Source: Deltaproteobacteria bacterium (GTDB lineage: Bacteria > Desulfobacterota > Desulfobacteria > Desulfobacterales > JAUWMJ01). Taken from it: a stretch of 49,964 bases of DNA. This document shows positions 1 to 8,532 of the stretch, one piece after another. The notes beneath the pieces were generated by a model that worked only from the letters and a program-made list of their open reading frames with translations, ran no database searches and was not told the origin of the DNA. The position numbers and the translations under genes were made by a program. The number at the start of each line of letters is the position of its first letter. Within the stretch, counting starts at the first letter, position 1. Location of the stretch: positions 1 to 49,964 of the forward strand of contig DAOWEJ010000108.1 in assembly GCA_030638575.1 (NCBI GenBank), written 5' to 3'.

Positions 1-2
1 TA

Positions 3-158
3 ATATTGCTCATCAGATGGATGTTGCAGATAACAAATACAGAAAAAGGCCTTTCTGCCGGCAGACCCGGTGCTCTGGATATCCTTAAGGTGCGCTATGC
101 CAAAGGTGAAATCAACAAGGGTGAATTCGAAGCAAAGAAAGCGGACCTTGCAAGCTGA
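3..158 (+). CDS. SHOCT-domain protein, C-terminal fragment
   Basis: The 5' end lies outside the window; the visible reading frame gives about 51 residues and stops at TGA 156-158. The first residues are hydrophobic (ILLIRWML) and could be the end of a membrane segment. The last 26 or so, beginning ALDILKVRYAKGEI, match the SHOCT (short C-terminal) pattern of a small amphipathic two-helix domain with a central KGEI turn. SHOCT domains typically end short bacterial membrane proteins and probably mediate oligomerisation; no specific function can be assigned. The downstream gene is on the opposite strand, so this is the last gene of its unit. Confidence 0.7.
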   Translation: MLLIRWMLQITNTEKGLSAGRPGALDILKVRYAKGEINKGEFEAKKADLAS

Positions 159-316
159 AGGGAGGTTTTACCCTAAGTAGACGGCCATATGTTTCATTAA
201 AGGAAGTGATCGCTGTGAAGCGTTTTATTATACCAAGAGTAGCTCACTGCAGCAAAGGCTGTAGCTTTAGTCCCGGGCAAGACGTTAAACTGCCCATATT
301 ATCCATCGGCAATGAA

Positions 317-958
317 TCATACCGGCAGGTTCAGCTTGCTTATTTCACTGCACCTCTGGTTCAAGGATTTTTGAATAATATCGATTAGATGGAGAGTCTC
401 ATCGTATAATTCACGGCCAAGGTCCCGGCTGGCCTGAAAATGTAGTTTCTCGTAGTCCTTCTTCCTCTTTTCCAGCCGGTTCTCGATGATATCATCCATG
501 GATCGATCTGCATCGCCCACCATCATCCCCCGCAGCATCCCCATTAATCCCAGCCTGTCCAGGTCATCTGCATCAAAAACAACTTTCTCGGCCACAGTCT
601 CCGGGGATAGCATAGAAGTCTCCGTATGACGGACAACGATCCTCACTATCTGATTCCGAATCTCATCCTTAGTACCAATAGCCCTCAGGTATTCCTCGGT
701 GATAGTAGCCCCTCGCAGTCCATGTAACCGTCCTGTTCCGGTACCCACACGGCCGATGTCGTGAAAAAGAGCCCCGCATATCAGGATAAATGGATCTACA
801 GGGTCAGGTATTCTCTTGGCGATCTCTATGGCATACTGGGTCACGGACAAGACATGAGAGTAATCGTGACCCTGTAATTTGTCGTGTTTGTCCCGAATGA
901 ACATCTCTATCTTTTGAATAATGGATATTTCCTCTTTGTCCAAGTTTCTAGTAAACAT
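317..958 (-). CDS. HD-domain phosphohydrolase
   Basis: A 213-residue soluble protein of the HD superfamily, metal-dependent phosphohydrolases that often act on nucleotides. The metal-binding set is visible: His35 in HDYSH, the His66-Asp67 pair in LFHDIGR, His111 and the Asp129/Asp131 region in FDADDLD. The substrate cannot be predicted. An in-frame ATG exists 18 bases upstream, but a strong ribosome site (AAAAGGAGGT) sits between the two and points to the start at 958. It follows the RtcB-like gene on the same strand after 82 bases, so the two may be cotranscribed. That gap contains the 13-mer ATGTTCAGGCTAA twice (982-994 and 1012-1024). Confidence 0.85.
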   Translation of the reverse strand: MFTRNLDKEEISIIQKIEMFIRDKHDKLQGHDYSHVLSVTQYAIEIAKRIPDPVDPFILICGALFHDIGRVGTGTGRLHGLRGATITEEYLRAIGTKDEIRNQIVRIVVRHTETSMLSPETVAEKVVFDADDLDRLGLMGMLRGMMVGDADRSMDDIIENRLEKRKKDYEKLHFQASRDLGRELYDETLHLIDIIQKSLNQRCSEISKLNLPV

Positions 959-1040
959 TAATGACCTCCTTTTCATATGCCATGTTCAGGCTAACCTGGG
1001 TATTTCATTAAATGTTCAGGCTAAATGTAAGACCATATTC

Positions 1041-2240
1041 TTAAATCTTTAGGACATAACGGGGTACCAGCTTGGCCACGAGTTCGCACATGTTCAACTC
1101 CAGTGCTTTGAGCACTACTTGTCGGCCCCGGTATTGGAAAGGAATTTCACGAACGTCGGAGAGCACCTTTTTCCCTCGGTCGTTGAGCAGGTCCACCTCG
1201 AAATATCTATGCTCTTTATCTCCGAATGTACGGCAAACATTCAGCAAATCCGGGAAGGTATAGCCCGCCCCATGGGGAACGATGTTTGCATTTTTCAGCC
1301 TGTTATATACATCCAGCCTCTGGGATCTCTTTGTAAAACCCAGAGACTCAATCTCGTTTTCCTCCAGATTTGGTATACCTTTTACCAGATAGGCCGGCAG
1401 ATCCGCTTTCAGCACCAAAGGCAAGACACGTTCCGGGCGGTTAACCTGTATCTGGTGACAACCCAGAATAATCTCGTTCATGTTTAACAGCCCCTGGTGT
1501 GTTTCATTGGAGATAAGTTGGAATTCTCCGAAAAGAAATTCAGCCGCCAAGATGCGTTTTTTTTTAGCAAATTGTTCCGCATAACAATAGAACTCGTAAT
1601 ATTCCTTAGCCGGAGAACCCGTTAAAATCTGAAGCGCGCCAAAGGGGGTATCGAACTTTTCCGCCAGGTCGTTTAGGCGTGGGCTGTGGTCGTAATAAAA
1701 GCCGAACCCCTTTTGATTGTCCCCTTTTAATTCCCCTGACGATGAGTGGATGATGAAAATATACTCAGGGAATTTGGCCTCCCCCAAAGTTTTTGTCCAA
1801 AAAAGGTCTATAAAGTGATTTGATTTGTGAAAGTCCCACTGGATCTCAATCCCATCGATTTTCATTTTCCGGTCTTTCAGCTTCTCTAATCTGTTGACTA
1901 ACTCTGAGCATTCGGGCATGCTTTCTATTCCTCCCACCAGCATACCGCAGGCATTGGGTTTTACATTCAAAATGACCAGTTCAAGGTCTCCGTCGCCCCA
2001 GGCAATTTTTCCACCGTAACCGAAACCGCTTCTCCACCTTGCGGAATTCCGGGTGATGGTCATGTCCGGCGTTGAAATAAAGGTTGCATCCGGTTTCAGT
2101 CCAAGGCGTTCCTGAACCCAGTGTATTTTTGCCAGCCCATACTTCATGTTTGCTTTGCAGAGCTGGGTTCCCCCGTCTCGTATTCCTGTTGAGAAAATGT
2201 GGGCTTCGGCATCGGCTAAAAGCTTATCCCTGTCTTCCAT
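1041..2240 (-). CDS. Divergent RtcB-like protein
   Basis: A 399-residue protein with no close family I can name outright, but its landmarks fall in the order of the RNA ligase RtcB: TPDMT (59-63, RtcB PDVH), NACGM with Cys98 (RtcB DxxCGM), SNHFIDLF with His142 (RtcB GNHF), IIHSSSG with His165 (RtcB HSGSRG), THQG with His248 (RtcB HN), PAYLVKG at 282-288 (RtcB S.IVKG), PHGAG with His323 (the RtcB HGAGR motif carrying the guanylylated His) and a C-terminus LVAKLVPRYVLK like RtcB's VARLRPLxVxKG. Changes are also clear: the metal-binding Asp three residues before the Cys is Pro95, PDVH has lost its His, and HGAGR is HGAGY. RtcB joins 3'-phosphate or cyclic phosphate RNA ends using GTP and Mn2+; whether this version does is unknown. 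A strong GGGAGGT site precedes the ATG. Family assignment is my inference from motif order. Confidence 0.6.
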   Translation of the reverse strand: MEDRDKLLADAEAHIFSTGIRDGGTQLCKANMKYGLAKIHWVQERLGLKPDATFISTPDMTITRNSARWRSGFGYGGKIAWGDGDLELVILNVKPNACGMLVGGIESMPECSELVNRLEKLKDRKMKIDGIEIQWDFHKSNHFIDLFWTKTLGEAKFPEYIFIIHSSSGELKGDNQKGFGFYYDHSPRLNDLAEKFDTPFGALQILTGSPAKEYYEFYCYAEQFAKKKRILAAEFLFGEFQLISNETHQGLLNMNEIILGCHQIQVNRPERVLPLVLKADLPAYLVKGIPNLEENEIESLGFTKRSQRLDVYNRLKNANIVPHGAGYTFPDLLNVCRTFGDKEHRYFEVDLLNDRGKKVLSDVREIPFQYRGRQVVLKALELNMCELVAKLVPRYVLKI

Positions 2241-2549
2241 GATCCACCTCCCTTAACATGTTAAAATTTCGTGCGGCGGCACCCTTGTATACTTTCCAAC
2301 ATTATCCAAAGCTTTTTTTAATAAATTGCATTAAGCCACATTATAAAAGCTTATCCCGGATATTTCAAACTTTTAAACAAGTTTGTTATAATTTACGACT
2401 GTCTATTTATATAACGGTACCTGTTGAAACTGCAGATCAATACCATAACCGGAATGCTGAAAACAGAAATAGTTACAAACACAATTTTTCAGCATAATCA
2501 TCAGGGTAAATGCATTTATAAAATAATTTTACTTTTGGAACTGGTCCAA

Positions 2550-2600
2550 GGCTTGAAATTTTTTCTCCCCCGCTTTGCGGGTTAGAAAAATCTTTAAGCC
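2550..2600. repeat. Long stem-loop in the 2.24-2.71 kb gap
   Basis: GGCTTGAAATTTTTTCT and AGAAAAATCTTTAAGCC form two nearly complementary arms around a smaller CCCGC/GCGGG hairpin. It lies in the 471-base gap between the divergent RtcB-like and ClpX-like genes. The rest of that gap is AT-rich with no gene I can support. There is no U-run directly after the stem, so it is not a classical terminator; it may be a small palindromic element or a two-way terminator. Confidence 0.5.
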
Positions 2601-2674
2601 CCTTCTTTTAAACTGATTTATTCTGATTCTATTTTTTCCAAATGCGGTTATCATAGGGAATTCCTGCCTCCTCC

Positions 2675-2703
2675 TTGCATTTTCAGCCATATATGATTAT
2701 AGT
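2675..2703 (+). promoter_or_regulatory. Possible sigma-70 promoter, leaderless start
   Basis: TTGCAT (2675-2680) and TATAGT (2698-2703) are 17 bases apart. Transcription would begin at about 2709-2712, that is, at the ATG of the ClpX-like gene, which has no visible ribosome site. A leaderless mRNA would explain this. The match is moderate and the region is AT-rich, so chance is possible. Confidence 0.3.
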
Positions 2704-2711
2704 AAAATATT

Positions 2712-4457
2712 ATGAAAGAACGAAACGAAAAAATACCAAGTCCCAAGGAAATTGAGAAAGAAATTAGCGAATTTTTGGCAAAAAAGTTCAAAAACAACGT
2801 TAAGGTTATATCTCCCATTGTTATGCCTCAAGAATTGACATTGGATGAGTCCAAGGAACCGCCCAAGAAGGCAAAAAAAATCAATTTTGATCTATTGCCT
2901 GAAGATCTTATCGCTTACCTTGACCAGTACATTGTCAAACAGGATATGGCCAAGGCGATTTTAGCCACAAAAATATGTACCCATTTCAACCGGATTAAAC
3001 GAGCTGAAGATTATCCGGATGATTTCAACGATATGGTGGGCAGTATTAAGAACAATGTACTCATGCTAGGCCCAACCGGAGTCGGAAAAACTTATATTAT
3101 CAAGCTGATTGCTAAAAAAATCGGCGTTCCCTTTGTAAAAGGCGATGCTACAAAATTCAGCGAAACAGGGTACGTGGGAGGGGATGTAGAAGATCTGGTT
3201 CGGGATCTTGTCAGGGAAGCAGATGATGATATAGAGCTTGCCCAGCATGGGATCATATATATTGATGAAATCGATAAAATTGCATCAAGCCGCAACCTGA
3301 TCGGTGCTGATGTATCGAGAACCGGCGTCCAGCGGGCTTTGCTTAAACCTATGGAAGAAACGGATATTGATTTAAAAGTTCCCCATGACCCCATTTCAAT
3401 GATCCAGGAGATCGAACGGTTTCGCAAAACCGGCAAGCGAAATAAGCGAACTGTAAACACTAAAAATATTTTATTTATCATGAGTGGCGCCTTTAATGAC
3501 CTGGCACAAATCGTTAAAAAACGGACAAAGGATCAGGGTATCGGTTTTGGAGCACATATCACAAGTCCTAAGGAAGATATCGATATACTTAAACACGTAA
3601 AGTCTGAAGATCTCATAGAGTATGGATTTGAATCGGAATTCGTAGGTCGTCTTCCTGTCCGAACGGTTTTTGAAAACTTAACCGAAGATGATCTTTTTGA
3701 AATCCTTAAAAATCCCAACAACCCGATAACTCTTGGTAAAAAACTCGATTTTGCAGCCTATGGGATCGATATCAAGTTCAGTGACGAGGTGCTTCGTATT
3801 CTGGCAACAGATGCTTTTAATGAAAATACAGGGGCAAGGGGTCTGGTCAGTGCAATTGAAAGGAAACTTATCCTTTTTGAAAAGAAACTACCATCCAAAG
3901 ACATCAAAAAGTTTCCGGTTACAGCTCCGGTTATTGAAAACCCTGAAAAATCACTGGAAAAACTTATAAAATCACCTGATGATGAAAAAGTAAATAAATC
4001 CTTTGAAGAGCTCTCACGAAAAGAAAAAGAATCTATTAAGGCGTATCTAAAATCGAATGATAAAAATCTGGCTGAAAAATACAGCCTGACAATGACACCA
4101 TCCCGTATCGACATCATAGCTCAGTATTACAGTAAACACATAATGGATACCGGAAGTGTTATAAAAAAGATAAAATCATTTTATGACGAAATTAAAAAGA
4201 TCGAACTATACTTTTTCAAAAACCATGATATTAATATCGTTCTGGAAGAAAATGCCATCGATTATATTATCGAACAGTTTGTAACATCAGAAACTCTACT
4301 TGATGATTTTTATAAACAACTGACAAAAGACTTCGAGCTTGGGTTAAAGCTGGTCCGGGAAAAAACAGGAAGGAACAGATTTTTTATTACAAGGAAAGCG
4401 CTTATAGACCCTGAATCTTTTATAAGTGAGCTGATTAAAAACGAGCTGAAGGCGTAA
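2712..4457 (+). CDS. ClpX-like AAA+ unfoldase lacking the zinc finger
   Basis: A 581-residue relative of ClpX, the unfoldase that feeds proteins to the ClpP protease. Visible are Walker A GPTGVGKT (120-127), Walker B IIYIDEID (181-188), the pore-region GYVGGDVE (153-160), an IGF loop in QGIGFGAH (275-282; in ClpX this loop docks on ClpP), EFVGRLPV (309-316) and a sensor-2 GARG. Two things differ from standard ClpX (about 420 residues): the N-terminal four-Cys zinc domain is replaced by about 55 charged residues, and a charged insert or extension of about 180 residues follows the AAA+ core. A canonical clpX is expected elsewhere in the genome. The retained IGF loop suggests ClpP partnership; the altered N-terminus suggests different substrates or adaptors. 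No good ribosome site is visible. Confidence 0.8.
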   Translation: MKERNEKIPSPKEIEKEISEFLAKKFKNNVKVISPIVMPQELTLDESKEPPKKAKKINFDLLPEDLIAYLDQYIVKQDMAKAILATKICTHFNRIKRAEDYPDDFNDMVGSIKNNVLMLGPTGVGKTYIIKLIAKKIGVPFVKGDATKFSETGYVGGDVEDLVRDLVREADDDIELAQHGIIYIDEIDKIASSRNLIGADVSRTGVQRALLKPMEETDIDLKVPHDPISMIQEIERFRKTGKRNKRTVNTKNILFIMSGAFNDLAQIVKKRTKDQGIGFGAHITSPKEDIDILKHVKSEDLIEYGFESEFVGRLPVRTVFENLTEDDLFEILKNPNNPITLGKKLDFAAYGIDIKFSDEVLRILATDAFNENTGARGLVSAIERKLILFEKKLPSKDIKKFPVTAPVIENPEKSLEKLIKSPDDEKVNKSFEELSRKEKESIKAYLKSNDKNLAEKYSLTMTPSRIDIIAQYYSKHIMDTGSVIKKIKSFYDEIKKIELYFFKNHDINIVLEENAIDYIIEQFVTSETLLDDFYKQLTKDFELGLKLVREKTGRNRFFITRKALIDPESFISELIKNELKA

Positions 4458-4476
4458 GATATTATTTTGTATTTTC

Positions 4477-4507
4477 TTGCCTTTGAATTTTCCTTAATAC
4501 CTATAAT
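4477..4507 (+). promoter_or_regulatory. Weak sigma-70 promoter candidate before ahbC
   Basis: A perfect TATAAT hexamer (4502-4507) follows TTGCCT (4477-4482) with a 19-base spacer, longer than ideal. It lies 49 bases before the ahbC start, in the 98-base gap after the ClpX-like gene. The -10 is good and the -35 weak. Confidence 0.25.
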
Positions 4508-4555
4508 TTTTTCCGGCTAAAATAAAGCAAATCCCACAAAACAGGTACTATTCCC

Positions 4556-5734
4556 ATGATCGGAATATCAAAATTATACTGCGGCACAGTGGAACCATCA
4601 GACGCCCTTCGGTATGGACGGATGTCATCAAAATTGCCGTCCCACCTGTTGCAGTTTTCCCGTGATAAACGGCCTGTAGTAGTGTGGAATATAACAAGAA
4701 GATGCAATTTAAAATGCGTTCATTGTTACGCACACGCCGAAGATATTCCATTTGACAATGAGCTTTCCACAGAAGAGGGCAAACGTCTTATTGACGATCT
4801 GTCCCAATTCGGCGTACCGGTACTTTTATTTTCCGGCGGGGAACCGCTGGTTAGAAAGGATCTCCCGGAACTTGCATCTTATGCTGTAAAAAAGGGGATG
4901 CGCGCGGTGATATCTACAAATGGTACGCTGATCACCCCCCAAATTGCACGGACATTAAAAGATATCGGCCTGTCCTATGTGGGCATAAGCATAGACGGGA
5001 TGGAAGAGATCAACGACAGGTTTAGAGGCATTAAGGGAGCTTTTAAATCTGCTTTAAAAGGAATTGAAAACTGTAAGTCGGCAGGCATAAAAGTCGGTCT
5101 TAGATTTACAATAAATAAGTTGAATGCAACAGAAATTCCGCCTGTGTTTGATCTCCTTGAGGATATGGATATCCCGAGAGTCTGCTTCTATCACCTTGTA
5201 TATGCAGGGCGCGGCTCAAAACTCGTTGATGAAGACCTGTCTCATGACGAATCAAGAAAAGCTGTTGACCTCATAATTGATCGAACAAAAGAGCTGCACG
5301 AAAAAGGAAAACCAAAAGAGGTTCTAACTGTTGATAATCATGCGGACGGTCCTTACCTGTATTTGAGGCTACTTAAAGAAAACCCCGAACGTGCCCAAGA
5401 GGTTCTTGAACTTCTTAAAATGAATGAAGGTAATAATTCCGGCAGGGGCATAGGATGTATAAGCTGGGATGGTGAAGTATATGCCGATCAATTCTGGCGT
5501 CATTACAGTTTCGGGAATATCAAGGATCGCCCTTTTTCCGAAATCTGGACAGATACTACAGAACCGCTTATGAAAAAGCTCAAGGAAAAGAAAAAATATG
5601 TAAAAGACAGATGTGCAACCTGCAGGTGGCTTGATATTTGTGCCGGCAATTTCAGGGTGCGTGCAGAGGCTGTAACAGGTGATGTATGGGCGCCTGATCC
5701 TGCTTGTTATTTAACAGATGAAGAAATAACTTAA
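4556..5734 (+). CDS. ahbC: 12,18-didecarboxysiroheme deacetylase (radical SAM)
   Basis: This 392-residue radical-SAM enzyme belongs to the siroheme-dependent heme pathway of sulfate reducers and archaea. AhbC removes the acetate side chains of 12,18-didecarboxysiroheme to give Fe-coproporphyrin III. The CxxxCxxC [4Fe-4S] motif is Cys50/54/57 (RRCNLKCVHC), followed by a GGEPL motif for SAM. A Cys-rich auxiliary-cluster region (SPASM/twitch type) is at the C-terminus (GIGCISWDG, then CATCRWLDIC and a final PACY). The N-terminus (MIGISKLYCGTVEPSDALRYG) is the form I associate with AhbC rather than AhbD. The nearby hemB and ahbD support the call. The siroheme decarboxylase genes ahbA/ahbB are not in the window. 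Confidence 0.9.
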   Translation: MIGISKLYCGTVEPSDALRYGRMSSKLPSHLLQFSRDKRPVVVWNITRRCNLKCVHCYAHAEDIPFDNELSTEEGKRLIDDLSQFGVPVLLFSGGEPLVRKDLPELASYAVKKGMRAVISTNGTLITPQIARTLKDIGLSYVGISIDGMEEINDRFRGIKGAFKSALKGIENCKSAGIKVGLRFTINKLNATEIPPVFDLLEDMDIPRVCFYHLVYAGRGSKLVDEDLSHDESRKAVDLIIDRTKELHEKGKPKEVLTVDNHADGPYLYLRLLKENPERAQEVLELLKMNEGNNSGRGIGCISWDGEVYADQFWRHYSFGNIKDRPFSEIWTDTTEPLMKKLKEKKKYVKDRCATCRWLDICAGNFRVRAEAVTGDVWAPDPACYLTDEEIT

Positions 5735-5748
5735 AACCGTTTTCATAA

Positions 5749-5860
5749 CCCCATCTAATGCCTGACAGCTGCGTTGCAATCCGATTCAAAATGCTCACAT
5801 ACTGACGTGTATGCTGCGCTTTTTCATTGGATTGCGCCTTGCTCTCAAGCATTATCTGAG
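5749..5860. repeat. Imperfect palindromic element between ahbC and hemB
   Basis: A roughly 110-base imperfect inverted repeat centred on CATACTGACGTGTATG. Outer arms CTAATGCCTGACAG and TCAAGCATTATCTGA pair, as do inner arms around TTGCAATCCGAT and ATTGGATTGCG. It abuts a second inverted-repeat element, and together they fill most of the 351-base gap. It looks like a miniature inverted-repeat (MITE-like) element; no protein-coding content is supported. Confidence 0.55.
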
Positions 5861-6016
5861 GGCTCGTGCAAAAATAATTTCACATTTCAGACGCCGATGC
5901 ATCCCGCATGACTGCGTTGCGAAAACTCTGAATATGCTTGATATTAATGCTTTTTCGCGCCTTGTCAGCCGGGCGCCTCAACACCTGAAATTGCGAACTT
6001 ATTTTTACGCGAACCC
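5860..6016. repeat. MITE-like element with about 30-bp inverted ends
   Basis: The left end (GGGCTCGTGCAAAAATAA...) and right end (...TTATTTTTACGCGAACCC) are inverted repeats of about 30 bases with few mismatches. The interior contains CGATGCATCCCGCATGACTG; a close relative recurs at 7059-7125 just after hemB. Two related copies flanking hemB suggest a mobile or amplified short element. Confidence 0.6.
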
Positions 6017-6085
6017 TTAGGTTCTGAAACCGGTTTTATCAAAAAATTTAATTTACTCATTTTTTTCAAAAAAGAGGATGATATC

Positions 6086-7063
6086 ATGCTGTTCCCCGAA
6101 TATAGACCAAGACGCTTGCGACAAAATGATGCATTTCGACGTATGATACGCGAGACAACCATTTCTGCGGATGACCTTATTTTACCGCTTTTTGCAATCA
6201 GCGGCAACGGGGTTCAAAACCCTATTCCGTCCATGCCCGGACATTACCAGTTATCTATAGACAATCTAATAAAGACAGCAGAAACAGCCTATAAACTGGG
6301 CATTCCTGCTGTAATGCTTTTCGGAATTCCGGACAAGAAAGACCCCCTTGCGACGAGTGCTTATGCAAAGGACGGTATTGTCCAAAAAAGTGTAAAATCA
6401 CTTAAAAACAAATTGCCCGAACTCGCCGTAATAACCGATGTTTGTCTATGCCAGTACACGGATCACGGCCATTGCGGTATCGTGGACGGACAAACCATAG
6501 ATAATGATGCAACTCTGGATCTTCTGGCAAGAACCGCTCTGTCCCACGCAAAGGCGGGTTCCGACATGGTCGCCCCTTCCGACATGATGGATGGTCGTGT
6601 GGCTGAAATTCGTGATATTCTCGATGAAAACGGCATGAGCAATACTCCCATAATGTCCTACGCTGCAAAATATTGTTCAGCTTTCTATGGACCTTTTCGC
6701 CAGGCAGCAGATTCAGCTCCAAAATTCGGAGATCGCAGAACGTACCAAATGGACCCCGCTAATGCTTTGGAAGCTGTCAGGGAAGTTACCATGGATATTG
6801 AAGAGGGGGCTGATATAATAATGATAAAGCCCGCCCTCCCCTACCTTGACATAATCTGCCGCATCCGCGATGAGATAGATTTACCTCTGGCTGCGTATAA
6901 CGTAAGCGGTGAGTACTCAATGATCAAGGCCGCCGAAAAAATGGGCTGGATAGATGGCAAAAAGGTCATGATGGAAACCCTTACTGCAATTAAGCGGGCC
7001 GGCGCCGACATGATCCTTACCTATTTTGCAATTGAAGCTGCACAGGAATTAAGGACTCGCTAA
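6086..7063 (+). CDS. hemB: Porphobilinogen synthase (delta-aminolevulinate dehydratase)
   Basis: HemB condenses two 5-aminolevulinate molecules into porphobilinogen, an early step in siroheme, heme and cobamide synthesis. The 325-residue length is normal. The Schiff-base lysines are Lys195 (SYAAKYCS) and Lys248 (IKPALPYLD). The active-site zinc cysteines are Cys120, Cys122 and Cys130 (DVCLCQYTDHGHCG), so this is a zinc-type enzyme. The ATG follows AAAGAGG with suitable spacing. It lies between ahbC and ahbD, so first and last steps of the same pathway are clustered, although repeat elements interrupt the spacing. The stop codon sits at the edge of a repeat copy. Confidence 0.97.
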   Translation: MLFPEYRPRRLRQNDAFRRMIRETTISADDLILPLFAISGNGVQNPIPSMPGHYQLSIDNLIKTAETAYKLGIPAVMLFGIPDKKDPLATSAYAKDGIVQKSVKSLKNKLPELAVITDVCLCQYTDHGHCGIVDGQTIDNDATLDLLARTALSHAKAGSDMVAPSDMMDGRVAEIRDILDENGMSNTPIMSYAAKYCSAFYGPFRQAADSAPKFGDRRTYQMDPANALEAVREVTMDIEEGADIIMIKPALPYLDIICRIRDEIDLPLAAYNVSGEYSMIKAAEKMGWIDGKKVMMETLTAIKRAGADMILTYFAIEAAQELRTR

Positions 7064-7125
7064 AAAATAACTTCACATTTTATCGAGCCGATTCATCCCG
7101 CATGACTGCATTGCTCGTCGGTTAA
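7059..7125. repeat. Truncated relative of the 5860-6016 element
   Basis: The stretch shares AAAAATAACTTCACATTT and CATCCCGCATGACTGC with the element at 5860-6016 but lacks the right inverted end. It begins at or inside the last codon of hemB. The rest of the 349-base gap holds a second inverted repeat (7173-7290) and no supported gene. Confidence 0.5.
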
Positions 7126-7172
7126 ATAGGATAGCTATGCCCTATTAACTCTAAAAGGTTTTGTTGTTTTTT

Positions 7173-7290
7173 GAACGTCGAACATCGAACATTGAACATC
7201 GAATGATGAAATCGCTTCGCTCTGTCAATTTATAAATTGGCAGAATACCTTATTCAAAATTCGATGTTGGACGTTCGATGTTGAATGTTC
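7173..7290. repeat. Inverted repeat built from GAACATCGAA units
   Basis: The left arm 7173-7204 and right arm 7259-7290 are inverted copies of about 32 bases with a few mismatches. Each arm is itself made of iterated GAACATCGAA-like units. The central loop contains a smaller palindrome, CTGTCAATTTATAAATTGGCAG-like (7222-7243). It lies just upstream of ahbD and could form a cruciform or an mRNA hairpin. Confidence 0.6.
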
Positions 7291-7412
7291 ATTTATTTGC
7301 CCTGATTTAACTTTAAATTTTCTATTTTGCATATTGCAACCGTATGAAAACTGCCCCTTTATGGGGTAACCCAAAGCATAGCTGTCTGGACCAGGATTCT
7401 TTACTTTAAGAA

Positions 7413-8528
7413 ATGATGAAAACAACTGAGCATAAAAAGCCAACTCATCCACATCAAAAAAGTAAAAATGCAAATCTTCGCCTTGTTGCGTGGGAAACTA
7501 CGCGCAACTGCAACCTGACCTGTGTCCACTGCCGGGCATCGGCAACAAAAGGCCCTTACACGGGAGAGCTTGACACACAGTCCGCTTTTAGTCTTTTGGA
7601 TCAGATTGCCCAGGTGGGTGAGCCGATTGTCATCCTTACAGGTGGAGAACCCCTGCTGCGTCCTGATATTTTTGATATCGCGAAGTACGGCACTGATAAG
7701 GGTCTTAGGATGGTTATGGCGCCCAATGGCACGCTCATAACCGAAAATTATGCCGGAAAAATGGCCGATTCCGGCATTAAAAGGATAAGCATCAGCTTAG
7801 ATGGTGCCACAGCAGAAAGCCATGACAGCTTCCGTGGGGTTAAAGGCGCTTTTAAAGGCGCTCTAAACGGAATAAAACTGGCAAAGGAAGCAGGTATTGA
7901 ATTCCAGATAAACACGACGATTACAAAGACAAATCTCGATCAAATACCAAAAATTCAGGATCTTGCCGTAAAGCTGGGAGCTGTTGCCCATCATATTTTT
8001 CTCCTTGTACCCACAGGCAGGGGAAAGTATATTGTTGACCAGGAAATAACAGCGGAAGAATATGAAAGCACATTGAACTGGTTTTATGATCAGAGGGGAA
8101 AGACCCCCTTGCAACTTAAAGCCACATGTGCTCCACATTACTACCGGATACTCAGACAAAGGGCAAAAAAAGAAAAAAAGCCTGTTACATTCAAATCATA
8201 CGGCCTCGATGCCGTTACACGTGGATGCCTGGGCGGCACCGGGTTTTGTTTTATATCACATATAGGGATCGTTCAACCTTGCGGATTTTTAGATTTAAAT
8301 TGTGGGGATGTTACAAAGGTTTCTTTTGCCCGGATATGGAACAACTCAGATATCTTTTTATCTCTGCGCAACTTTGATAATTTAAAGGGCAAATGCGGTG
8401 CATGTGAATACAAAAAAGTTTGCGGTGGTTGCAGGGCAAGGGCCTATGAAGCCACCGGCGATTTCCTGGCTCAGGAACCCCTCTGCAATTATCAGCCGGT
8501 TTCGATAACCGCTAAAAAAACCATTTAG
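7413..8528 (+). CDS. ahbD: Heme b synthase AhbD (radical SAM)
   Basis: A 371-residue radical-SAM protein. AhbD catalyses the last step of the siroheme-dependent heme pathway, oxidative decarboxylation of two propionates of Fe-coproporphyrin III to the vinyl groups of heme b. The [4Fe-4S] cysteines are Cys33, Cys37 and Cys40 (RNCNLTCVHC), with GGEPLLRPD following. The C-terminus carries the auxiliary-cluster cysteines (GCLGGTGFC, CGACEYKKVCGGC and a last LCNY). The opening LRLVAWETTRNCNLTCVHCRA is the pattern I associate with AhbD. It is partly homologous to ahbC upstream, as expected for this pair. A weak ribosome site (TTTAAGAA) precedes an ATGATG start; either ATG is possible. Confidence 0.9.
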   Translation: MMKTTEHKKPTHPHQKSKNANLRLVAWETTRNCNLTCVHCRASATKGPYTGELDTQSAFSLLDQIAQVGEPIVILTGGEPLLRPDIFDIAKYGTDKGLRMVMAPNGTLITENYAGKMADSGIKRISISLDGATAESHDSFRGVKGAFKGALNGIKLAKEAGIEFQINTTITKTNLDQIPKIQDLAVKLGAVAHHIFLLVPTGRGKYIVDQEITAEEYESTLNWFYDQRGKTPLQLKATCAPHYYRILRQRAKKEKKPVTFKSYGLDAVTRGCLGGTGFCFISHIGIVQPCGFLDLNCGDVTKVSFARIWNNSDIFLSLRNFDNLKGKCGACEYKKVCGGCRARAYEATGDFLAQEPLCNYQPVSITAKKTI

Positions 8529-8532
8529 TTTT

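Noticed and set aside
206..388. 60-residue plus-strand frame with an AAAGGAAGTG upstream
   Set aside because: It overlaps the end of the HD-domain gene on the other strand, starts with GTG and shows no recognisable domain; kept out as a likely chance frame.
2258..2497. 79-residue frame in the gap before the ClpX-like gene
   Set aside because: AT-rich, no ribosome site, composition unlike a protein.
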